NCBI RefSeq assembly: GCF_900996225.1
Contig: NZ_CAAJGL010000101.1
Coordinates: 186,001-250,000 of the forward strand
Reading direction: 5' to 3'
Length of the DNA stretch: 64,000 bases
Source of the DNA: Paraburkholderia sp. BCC1884
Lineage (GTDB): Bacteria > Pseudomonadota > Gammaproteobacteria > Burkholderiales > Burkholderiaceae
In this document: piece by piece, positions 16,812-23,964 of the stretch
Layout of the letters: the number at the start of each line of letters is the position of its first letter
Numbering within the stretch: the stretch's first letter is position 1
Translations under genes and position numbers: made by a program
Notes under the pieces: model-generated
Told to the model about the DNA's origin: nothing
The model's input: only the letters and a program-made list of their open reading frames with translations
The model's database searches: none

Positions 16812-18296
16812 ATGAAGTCGTCGAATCATGCGGTATTTGCGACGGCGCTCGGCGATGCCGGCGCGCTGGGCGGATTGCCCTCGGGCGCCGGCGCCTCGGC
16901 TGACGCACAGGCCGATGAAATCGCGCTGGATGGCGCGCGTATTTCCGCGCGGCTCGATCGCCTGCCGGCGACGCGCTCGATCTGGAAGCTGGTGATGCTG
17001 CTGAGCCTCGGGCTGTTCTTCGAACTGTACGATCTGATGTTCTCCGGCTATATCGCGCCGGGACTCGTGCGCAGCGGCATTCTCACCGCGACCACGCACG
17101 GGCTGTTCGGCACGAGCGGGGTGGCCAGTTTCATCGCCTCGCTGTTCGCGGGGTTGTTCATCGGCACGGCGGCGTGCGGGTTCCTTGCCGATCGCTTTGG
17201 ACGTCGGGCGATCTTTACGTATTCGCTGCTGTGGTACACGGTGGCCAATATCGTCATGGCGTTTCAGGACACCGCGCTCGGCCTCAATCTGTGGCGGTTC
17301 ATTGCCGGGATCGGCATCGGTGTGGAGATCGTCACGATCGGCACCTACATCTCCGAACTCGTGCCCAAGCATATCCGCGGACGCGCGTCGGCGTGCTCGC
17401 AGGCGGTCGGTTTCTGCGCGGTGCCGATCGTCGCGTTTCTGTCGTATTTGCTGGTGCCGCATCGCTACTTCGGACTCGATGGCTGGCGGCTCGTGGTGTT
17501 GACCGGCGTCGCCGGCGCGGTGGTGGTGTGGTGGATCCGGCTGCGTTTGCCGGAGAGCCCGCGCTGGCTCGCGCAGAAAGGCCGCATCGACGAAGCGGAT
17601 GCGGTGATGACGCGGCTCGAAACCCGTGTGGAGCGCGAATATGGACGGCCGCTGCCGCCGCCTGCGCTGCCTGAGCCGGTCCGCGCGCGGGCTGCGTTCC
17701 GCGATTTGCTGGTGCCGCCTTATCGCAAACGCACGTTGATGCTGATCATCTTCCACGTGTTCCAGACGATGGGTTATTACGGCTTCGCGAACTGGATACC
17801 GACCTTGCTGATCAAGCAGGGCATTACGGTGACGACGAGTTTGATGTACGCGAGCATCATCGCGATTGCTGCGCCGCTTGGGCCGTTGCTCGGCATGCTG
17901 ATTGCCGACCGGTTCGAGCGCAAGACGGTGATCATTTTTATGGCGGCGGTGAACGTGGTGTGCGGCCTGGCGTTCAGTCAGGCGCGGGAGACGGTGTTGC
18001 TGGTGAGTCTGGGTGTATGTCTCGTGTTGGCGGGCAACATCATTTCTTATAGCTATCACGCGTATCAGGCGGAGCTTTTCCCGACCAGTATCCGGGCGCG
18101 GGCGGTGGGGTTTGTCTATTCGTGGAGCCGTATTTCGGCGATGTTTTCCGCGTTCGTGATTGCGGGGTGTTTGAGCCGGTTTGGTGTGAACGGAGTGTTC
18201 GTGTTTATTTCCGGCGCGATGGTGGTGGTGATGGTGGCCATCGGGATGCTGGGTCCGCGGACGCGGGATGTGGCGCTCGAGGATATTTCCAGGTAG
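16812..18296 (+). CDS. MFS transporter, sugar-porter/organic-acid type
   Basis: 494 residues from the ATG at 16812, with AAGGAG just upstream. After a hydrophilic N-tail of about 55 residues come 12 hydrophobic segments. Signatures: FELYDLMFSGYIAPGLV in helix 1, CGFLADRFGRRAIFTYS (loop 2-3), GIGIGVEIVTIGTYISELVP and HIRGRASACSQAVG after helix 6 and MLIADRFERKTVI in the second half. This is the form seen in sugar and aromatic/organic-acid symporters, with a long central loop (about 230-260). It lies 80 bp after the CoA-transferase gene on the same strand and is most simply the uptake system for that operon's acid. Confidence 0.9.
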   Translation: MKSSNHAVFATALGDAGALGGLPSGAGASADAQADEIALDGARISARLDRLPATRSIWKLVMLLSLGLFFELYDLMFSGYIAPGLVRSGILTATTHGLFGTSGVASFIASLFAGLFIGTAACGFLADRFGRRAIFTYSLLWYTVANIVMAFQDTALGLNLWRFIAGIGIGVEIVTIGTYISELVPKHIRGRASACSQAVGFCAVPIVAFLSYLLVPHRYFGLDGWRLVVLTGVAGAVVVWWIRLRLPESPRWLAQKGRIDEADAVMTRLETRVEREYGRPLPPPALPEPVRARAAFRDLLVPPYRKRTLMLIIFHVFQTMGYYGFANWIPTLLIKQGITVTTSLMYASIIAIAAPLGPLLGMLIADRFERKTVIIFMAAVNVVCGLAFSQARETVLLVSLGVCLVLAGNIISYSYHAYQAELFPTSIRARAVGFVYSWSRISAMFSAFVIAGCLSRFGVNGVFVFISGAMVVVMVAIGMLGPRTRDVALEDISR

Positions 18297-18373
18297 GGGA
18301 ATGGGTGATTTACTGATGGCGGCGCCGGGTGGCCGCCTTTGCCCGCCTTGGGGTGGCGGGCCAGGCTTGCTGT

Positions 18374-18514
18374 TTAATGCTTCTTTTGTGTTGCCGAAGT
18401 GCTCGGCGCGACGCGGATCGGCGTGTTGCCCGATGGCGATGTCGCAGGTTGCGGCTTTTTGTCCTGCTTCGGTTTCTTTACTTCGCGGTTACTGCGCATT
18501 TGACCTTTTGCCAT
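18374..18514 (-). CDS. Very small basic protein (46 aa)
   Basis: The ATG at 18514 stands behind GGGGAG with ideal spacing. The product begins MAKGQMRSNREVKKPKQDKK and is Lys/Arg/Pro-rich, soluble and probably disordered. Small proteins beginning MAKGQ-RSNRE-KKPK are widespread in Burkholderia and Alphaproteobacteria; their function is unknown to me. The frame stays open upstream but the rest lacks coding character. A role with nucleic acid would fit the charge but is a guess. Confidence 0.72.
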   Translation of the reverse strand: MAKGQMRSNREVKKPKQDKKPQPATSPSGNTPIRVAPSTSATQKKH

Positions 18515-18737
18515 GATGGACTCCCCAAGTGGCGGTTTTTGCTCCATCCAGGAGCTGTGCGGTAGTGTGCGCCTGTTTTTGGTTTTGGAGTGAGGGTTTT
18601 TGACTGATCCGGGCTGGTTTTTTGGCCTTTCCTTGAAATCACGGTGGTCTAATGTCGTTGCCCCTGTGCGGGGCGGCACCCTGAACAGCCGATAATTCTG
18701 CGTCTCGCGCTGTGCGCTCTTTTTTTGGCGTGGACGG

Positions 18738-19199
18738 TCACTGCAGGCTCAATAGCCTGGTCGGCGCGCATGTCATGCAGATCGAGAGGTGGCCGGTCTG
18801 TTCGAGTGCGATGAACGTAATCGCCAATGCCACCAGAACCATGCAACCGACGCCGAGCAGTCGTTTTTTGCGCGAACGGCGCGGGACGGCTGCGACGCCC
18901 GGTTCCTGGTCGGTCGACGCCGGCTTCAGCTCCGTCGGCGGGGTCGCGTGGAGTGCCTCCACGTCCTTGACGAGCTCCGATAGCACGCCCAGTTTTTTGC
19001 TCACCACTTTTCGTTTGAGATGCACTCGCTTGAGTTCGATCTCGAGATCGGCAAAGTACGATTCCAATGACTTCGATTCGGCTTTCAAACGCTCGAGCAT
19101 CGTCGATACTTCGTCCACCGCTTCCGGTGCGCGCGCCAATGTGTGGTTCCAGTTTTCGGTGACCGGGGTTCTGTAGTTCATCTGGTAGGGAGTGTTCAC
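18738..19199 (-). CDS. Coiled-coil, single-pass membrane protein of unknown function
   Basis: 153 residues starting at the GTG at 19199 with GAGG six bases upstream; an ATG six codons later is possible. Residues about 25-80 form an amphipathic helical region (MLERLKAESKSLESYFADLE and following) with coiled-coil character. A basic RRSRKKR patch near 108-114 leads into one membrane helix (about 115-135, LLGVGCMVLVALAITFIALE), and a short Cys-containing tail ends the protein. The basic patch before the helix predicts a cytoplasmic N-terminus. I recognise no family; it is not in an operon. Confidence 0.7.
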   Translation of the reverse strand: MNTPYQMNYRTPVTENWNHTLARAPEAVDEVSTMLERLKAESKSLESYFADLEIELKRVHLKRKVVSKKLGVLSELVKDVEALHATPPTELKPASTDQEPGVAAVPRRSRKKRLLGVGCMVLVALAITFIALEQTGHLSICMTCAPTRLLSLQ

Positions 19200-19513
19200 G
19201 TCTTACCTCGCCCTCTGACTTTGCAGGCGAATTGCCAGCGATTGCGCAATGACGCGATTCTCGGGAATCGGTCCGCGCCGGTTGATATGAGAGATCGGTG
19301 CCCGATCTCCACGAAAAAATACCCACGACAGGAATCAATTGTAGGGAGCCCGAATCGGCATCTCTATCAGACAATTCTCAAGGTTTGACGAGCATGTTCT
19401 TAGGGCTGGTCCGACATCAGTGAGCTTGCGGGTCAACGGAATATCTGCGATGCCAGAACGGGCTGGTATCCAATGCTTATCGTCCAGAGAAAAAAAGACG
19501 GACAAACAAGGCT
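19200..19513. other. Intergenic region before the TPS remnant
   Basis: 314 bp between a minus-strand gene and the plus-strand TpsB fragment. I see no gene, repeat or clear hairpin in it. Confidence 0.3.
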
Positions 19514-19792
19514 ATGAAACAGCGTCTGATGCAATGCTTGTTGGGGACGGCATTGCTGTTGGCGGCCGTAAATGCAATGGCCGACAACAGCTTCAATATC
19601 ACGCGCTTCCAGGTAGACGGCAATAGCCTGCTGCCGGCCGCGGAGGTTCAACGTCTGCTGGCGCCGATGACCGGCGCGCACCGCGTCTACAGTGATATTC
19701 AGCACGCGCTCGAAGCGCTCGAGAACGCTTACCGTCAAGCCGGCTACACCACAGTGGCGGCATGGCTTACTCGCAGACCGTGGGCACGGTAA
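19514..19792 (+). pseudogene. 5' remnant of a TpsB/FhaC two-partner-secretion transporter
   Basis: 92 codons. The first about 80 look like the start of a hemolysin-activator/FhaC-type outer-membrane transporter: a signal peptide (about residues 1-24, MKQRLMQCLLGTALLLAAVN...), then a POTRA-like segment FNITRFQVDGNSLLPAAEVQ, LLAPMTGAH and ALENAYRQAGYTTVAA. Family members run to about 550 residues with a second POTRA and a 16-strand barrel; all of that is missing. After about base 19757 the frame runs into sequence that belongs to another gene in another frame, giving a short junk tail and a stop. Read as a deletion scar that removed most of a two-partner-secretion locus. Confidence 0.75.
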
Positions 19793-20232
19793 CGCACTTA
19801 TCCGGCGTGCTGACGGCAAACGTGATCAGTCTGGAGAAGGGCGGCTTACGCTCGGTGACGGGCCTGGTGGGCAAGCGCAATCATGACTCGGTGAGCTTCG
19901 ACACGCCGGCATCGACGATCGGCGTACGCGGCACGAACTTTTGCGCGTCGCTATGTCAAGGCGACTGTGGTGGCGTCCCCACGCCGACGGGATCGACGTT
20001 GCAAAACGGTTTATACGTCGACGTCTCACAGGGTGCGGTGATCGTTTCCAACACGGGTGGCCAGCAGATATTTCAGGTCGGCCAGTTCGGCTATGTGGCG
20101 AGTTCAACGACCCCACCAGTCGTCGTTCCGCCGTCGCAGGGCGTTCCGGTCACGATGCCGTTATCGATCAGCAAAAACGCGCCGTCGAATAGCGGCCAGG
20201 CCGCCGGCGGCGTGGATTGCGTCGTGCAATAG
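19757..20232 (+). pseudogene. 3' remnant of a FecR-domain secreted protein
   Basis: About 156 codons, frame +1 relative to the TpsB remnant with which it is joined. The protein reads YSQTVGTVTHLSGVLTA, then SFDTPASTIGVRGTNFCASL and VDVSQGAVIV, the core of the FecR-like domain found in exported proteins beside TPS transporters and large adhesins (the TPxxxIGVRGT motif is the best marker). A real member should begin with a signal peptide; here the open frame starts inside the domain, with only a weak internal ATG at 19762. It is therefore probably not expressed in a useful form. The Pro-rich stretch TTPPVVVPPSQGVPV near the end is a linker or tail. Confidence 0.7.
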
Positions 20233-20257
20233 ACCCGGCGCGCACGGACCACAACCT

Positions 20258-21235
20258 TCACCCTCCCCGCCACTTCCTCCAGGTCACCGAAGGCAACTCG
20301 CCAAACTGCCCCCGATACTCATTGGAAAAATTCCCAAAATGCCAAAATCCCCACCGCGTAGCGACTTCAGTGACCGAAGCCGAACCGCGTAACTCCCGCC
20401 TCACATGATCGAGCCGCACTGCTCGCATATAAGCCGACGGATTCACCCCCAGCGTATCTTCAAACGCATACTGAAGCGTCCGCCGGCTAGCCCGAAACCG
20501 GCTGCATAGTTCAGCCACGGAAAGCGGACAATCCGGCGACTCCTCGACTATCTCCCGCACGCCTCGCACGAGTTGCCAATTCCTTGCGGTCCGCGCTTCG
20601 CCGCTTCCATGAGCGTCGACATCGTGGATGTCCTGAAGAACCTCTGCCAACCCGAATATCACCGACTTCTCAAAAGCCGCCCCGACTTGCTGATCGTCGA
20701 GCAGAGTAGGCGTAGCGGCGACTGCATCGAGCAAACGCTTGAGCACTTCCCGAAACCCCTGCAACCGCTCGGGATCGACATTCAAGACACCGGCCTTTGC
20801 GCCCAGCAACACCCTCAATTCCTCCATCTGCGCGCGCAGCGCCGAGTCGGCAATCGCCTCGGGTTCGATCTCGAGATTCACCACCACATGTTTATCCGGC
20901 GAGAGAAACTCAAACCCGCCTTCACCGGAAAAAACATGCAAACCATCACGATGACTCGTCTGCCCACATAACAGCGCATGCCCTTCCAGCTGGAAAGGAA
21001 TCCCCACCGCGACCCGTGACTGCGCCACCTGCCCACGTTGATAAACCGTGCGATTCAATCGCTCCACCAGTACCCGCACGCCGCCCGCGAGGAACGAACT
21101 CACCGAGCCGTCGAAACTGCCGCGCGAGATCTGGCAATAGCTCTGGTTCCATGCATCGAGCAACATCGCCTGCTCGTCGATGTTGCGGCAGCAGCGGATT
21201 TCGACTGCACTGCTTGTCCCATTGACCGGCTGCAT
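20258..21235 (-). CDS. AraC-family regulator, EutR/FeaR-like
   Basis: 325 residues from the ATG at 21235, chosen because GGGAG lies six bases before it; an ATG two codons earlier would have no spacer. The N-terminal part (about 1-210) is an AraC-binding-like domain of the type seen in EutR and related amine regulators (NQSYCQISRGSFDGSVSSFL, IPFQLEGHALLCG). The C-terminal double helix-turn-helix spans about 230-325: LSVAELCSRFRASRRTLQYA, FEDTLGVNPSAYMRAVRLDH and WGFWHFGNFSNEYRGQFGE. It is divergent from the SDR-permease pair and is their likely activator. Its leader carries a terminator-like hairpin (21294-21327). Confidence 0.9.
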   Translation of the reverse strand: MQPVNGTSSAVEIRCCRNIDEQAMLLDAWNQSYCQISRGSFDGSVSSFLAGGVRVLVERLNRTVYQRGQVAQSRVAVGIPFQLEGHALLCGQTSHRDGLHVFSGEGGFEFLSPDKHVVVNLEIEPEAIADSALRAQMEELRVLLGAKAGVLNVDPERLQGFREVLKRLLDAVAATPTLLDDQQVGAAFEKSVIFGLAEVLQDIHDVDAHGSGEARTARNWQLVRGVREIVEESPDCPLSVAELCSRFRASRRTLQYAFEDTLGVNPSAYMRAVRLDHVRRELRGSASVTEVATRWGFWHFGNFSNEYRGQFGELPSVTWRKWRGG

Positions 21236-21293
21236 AGGCATCTCCCGATTCCGTTGGCACGCCCCGAAAGCCTCGTGCCGACCAGTGTATGCG

Positions 21294-21327
21294 AAAAAAA
21301 AGCCCCGTCGTACAGGCCTCACGGGGC
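21294..21327 (-). terminator. Intrinsic terminator in the leader of the AraC gene
   Basis: On the minus strand: GCCCCGT, a 12-base loop, ACGGGGC, then eight T residues. It is oriented to stop transcription coming from the intergenic region towards the AraC start codon 59 bases further on. No minus-strand gene precedes it, so it is either an attenuator in the leader of the regulator mRNA or the end of a short independent RNA. Confidence 0.7.
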
Positions 21328-21365
21328 ATTGCGGCGTTCGTAATGCATTTGTCAGCAAGTCCGAA

Positions 21366-21393
21366 TTTTTACGGGTTTTTTACTTTTTGCCAA
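21366..21393 (-). promoter_or_regulatory. Candidate sigma-70 promoter for the AraC leader
   Basis: On the minus strand TTGGCA (21393-21388), a 16-base spacer and TAAAAA (21371-21366) in AT-rich DNA. Transcription from it would begin near 21359 and meet the terminator at 21327-21294 after about 65 bases. Assigned by eye; the -10 element is only a 4 of 6 match. Confidence 0.4.
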
Positions 21394-21463
21394 TTTTGGA
21401 TAGTCGCCGTTTTTTGCCGCCCCTACTTTGTAGACAACGCAATGCACCAGAAAGGAGTCACGC

Positions 21464-22237
21464 ATGAGCAGACCGGGCAGGCTGGACGGCAAGATCGCAA
21501 TCGTGTCGGGCGGGGCGACAGGCGCGGGTGGCGCAGCCTCGCTGCTATTCGCACAGGAAGGCGCGCAGGTCGCGGTCGTCGACATCAACACGGATGCGGG
21601 CGAAGAAGTCGTCGCACGAATTCGCGCCGCTGGCGGCAGCGCCGAACTCTTCGCCGCCGATGTGTCGAAACGGGAAGCGGTGGACGCCGCCGTGGCGAAC
21701 ATCATGACGCGCTTCGGGCGCATCGACGTGCTCTTCAATCATGCGGGCAGCATCGTCGTGAAGCCCTTCATCGACACCACGGACGACGACTACGACTGGC
21801 TCATGAACGTCAACGTAAAGAGCATGTTCATGATGACGCGCGCCGTGTTGCCTCACATGCTCGCGGCGGGCGGCGGTTCGATCGTCTGCACCGCATCGAT
21901 CTCGTCGGTGGCCGCGACGCCGCTCGAGGTGCTGTACTGCACGACCAAGGGCGCCTGCGCCATGTTCGCGCGCTCCATCGCCGTCGAGTACCGCGATCGC
22001 GGGATTCGTTGCAATGCCGTGTGCCCCGGTTTCATCGATACGCCACACGGACGCCGCGAAATCAGCGCGCTCGCCAAGTATGGCTTCGATGCGAGCGAGG
22101 CAGCTTTGTCGGTGCAACAGGGGCGTCTGTGCGCGCCGGAAGAAGTGGCGCGCGCCGCGCTCTTTCTAGCGAGCGACGACGCCAGCTTCGTCAACGGCGC
22201 GCATCTTTACGTCGACAACTGCTTTACGGCGGCCTGA
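21464..22237 (+). CDS. SDR-family oxidoreductase
   Basis: 257-residue NAD(P)-dependent short-chain dehydrogenase of normal length, behind AAAGGAG. The cofactor loop reads GGATGAGG instead of the usual TGxxxGIG, still three glycines. Further family marks are VVDINTDAGEEV (acidic residue after strand 2, favouring NAD), DVLFNHAGS (the NAG motif), the catalytic Ser near 144-146 and YCTTK with Tyr158 and Lys162, and CPGFIDTP. It precedes the permease by 67 bp on the same strand and is divergent from the AraC gene, suggesting that it oxidises a compound brought in by the permease. The substrate is unknown. Confidence 0.92.
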   Translation: MSRPGRLDGKIAIVSGGATGAGGAASLLFAQEGAQVAVVDINTDAGEEVVARIRAAGGSAELFAADVSKREAVDAAVANIMTRFGRIDVLFNHAGSIVVKPFIDTTDDDYDWLMNVNVKSMFMMTRAVLPHMLAAGGGSIVCTASISSVAATPLEVLYCTTKGACAMFARSIAVEYRDRGIRCNAVCPGFIDTPHGRREISALAKYGFDASEAALSVQQGRLCAPEEVARAALFLASDDASFVNGAHLYVDNCFTAA

Positions 22238-22304
22238 GCCGCTCCTTCGTCGCGCGGTCACGCCGTAGCGCCGCTTCGTCTTCACCCGTTCAAAGGATCG
22301 CGTC

Positions 22305-23843
22305 ATGGACATCAACACGGCCGTGCCGTCGGCGGAATCCGTCGACAACGACGTCAAGCTGTTGCACAAGATGGGCTACGCGCAGGAGTTGTCCCGGCGC
22401 ATGGGAGCGTTCTCGAATTTCGCGGTGTCGTTCTCGCTGATCTGCATCCTGTCCGGCGGCATCACGTCGTTCCAGATGGGCCTTTCCGCTGCGGGCGGTG
22501 CGTCGATCGGGCTCGGCTGGCCGCTCGGTTCGCTGTTCGCGCTCATCGTGTCGGCCGCGATGGCGCAGATCGCATCGTCCTATCCGACTGCCGGCGGCCT
22601 TTATCACTGGAGTTCGATTCTCGGCGGCAAGATGTGGGGCTGGCTGACCGCCTGGCTGAACCTGCTCGGTCTCGTGTTCGTGGTCGCAGCCATCAACTAC
22701 GGCACTTACGATCCGTTCTTCCGCACGCTGATCGCACCGATGTTCGGTGTGAATCCCGACTCGCTCGGCTGGTGGCAGCAAACGCTCTTTCTGACCGTAA
22801 TCACCGCGTCGCAGGCACTGCTCAATCATCGCGGTATTCGCATCACGAGCAAGATCACCGACCTGTCTGGCTATCTCATCTTCGTGGTGACGATTCTGCT
22901 GGTGGGCGCGCTGCTGGTGTACTCGCCGGTCAAGATCAATCTGTCGCGACTCTATACGTTCACCAACTTCACCGGCGTGGACGGCGGCGCGTGGCCGAAG
23001 CAGACCATGGCGATGGCGTTTCTGTCCGGCTTGCTGCTGACCGCCTATACGATCACCGGCTTCGACGCTTCCGCGCACACGTCGGAGGAAACGCGCGAGG
23101 CGGCGCGTAACGTGCCGCGCGGCATCGTCGGTTCGGTGTTCTGGTCGACTACTTTCGGCTATGTGATGGTCTGCGCATTCGTGCTGGTGATGCCGGATAT
23201 CGGCGCAGCCGTGAAGCAGGGCACGGGTTTCTTCCAGGCGATCCTTGCGCCGATTCCGGGGCCGCTGCGCATCGTGATCGAATTGCTGATGTTCTTCATC
23301 AACTACGTGTGCGGTCTCGCGGCGGTGACCTCGACCTCGCGCATGATGTTCGCCTTTGCACGCGACGGCGGTTTGCCTGCGTCGAAGTGGCTGCGTAAAG
23401 TGAATGCCGCACACCGTACGCCGGGTGCCGCGATCTGGACCTCGGCGGTACTCGCGATCGTCGTAACGTTGTATGGCGACGCTTTCACCGTGCTGAGCGC
23501 GGGTAGCGCGGTGTTCCTGTTCATCTCGTACGCCATGCCGATTGCCGCAGGCATTTTCGCCGAAGGCCGCACTTGGAAGGAGAAAGGCCCGTTCCAGCTG
23601 GGCATGCTGTCCAAGCCATTTGCGGTGGCGGCGGTGTTCGGCGCACTCGTGCTCGCGTATGTCGGCATGCAGCCGCCGAACCAGAAAGTGGTCTACGTGA
23701 TCGTCGGTCTGCTCGTCGTGCTGCTGGCGATCTGGTATGGCGCCGGCGTGCGCAAGAGTTTCGCGGGGCCGCCGATCGGCAAGGTATCGAAGGAGCGCGA
23801 GCAGGAACTGAGCGGCATGGAAGGCCAGCTCGGCGAAGGTTAA
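22305..23843 (+). CDS. APC-family amino-acid/amine permease
   Basis: 512-residue inner-membrane permease with about 12 helices, of the amino acid/choline (GABA, choline, ethanolamine) branch: FSNFAVSFSLICILSGGITS near residue 38, ASSYPTAGGLYHWSSILGG near 90, AYTITGFDASAHTSEETREA near 250 and RMMFAFARDGGLPASKWLR near 345 are all signatures of that branch. It forms a two-gene unit with the SDR gene. With an EutR-like regulator alongside, an amino alcohol or amine substrate is a reasonable guess, not more. Confidence 0.9.
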   Translation: MDINTAVPSAESVDNDVKLLHKMGYAQELSRRMGAFSNFAVSFSLICILSGGITSFQMGLSAAGGASIGLGWPLGSLFALIVSAAMAQIASSYPTAGGLYHWSSILGGKMWGWLTAWLNLLGLVFVVAAINYGTYDPFFRTLIAPMFGVNPDSLGWWQQTLFLTVITASQALLNHRGIRITSKITDLSGYLIFVVTILLVGALLVYSPVKINLSRLYTFTNFTGVDGGAWPKQTMAMAFLSGLLLTAYTITGFDASAHTSEETREAARNVPRGIVGSVFWSTTFGYVMVCAFVLVMPDIGAAVKQGTGFFQAILAPIPGPLRIVIELLMFFINYVCGLAAVTSTSRMMFAFARDGGLPASKWLRKVNAAHRTPGAAIWTSAVLAIVVTLYGDAFTVLSAGSAVFLFISYAMPIAAGIFAEGRTWKEKGPFQLGMLSKPFAVAAVFGALVLAYVGMQPPNQKVVYVIVGLLVVLLAIWYGAGVRKSFAGPPIGKVSKEREQELSGMEGQLGEG

Positions 23844-23866
23844 GTCTTGTTCTGATGGGTGAGGCA

Positions 23867-23906
23867 TAAAAAAACGTCAGCCGGCCCTTCAGCCGACTGA
23901 CGTTTT
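23867..23906. terminator. Bidirectional intrinsic terminator between convergent genes
   Basis: Stem AAAACGTCAGCCGGC / GCCGACTGACGTTTT (15 bp, one mismatch). On the minus strand it is followed by T7, serving the lipoprotein gene; on the plus strand it ends in TTTT after the permease. Confidence 0.85.
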
Positions 23907-23964
23907 GACGTCTGCACGAACGAGAGGTATCCGTTAAGTCCGGACATCTCTCGAAGCAAAACAC

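Noticed and set aside
18341..18361. GCCCGCC / GGCGGGC hairpin after the MFS gene
   Set aside because: No T tract on either strand, and such short GC repeats are common in this DNA; not called a terminator.
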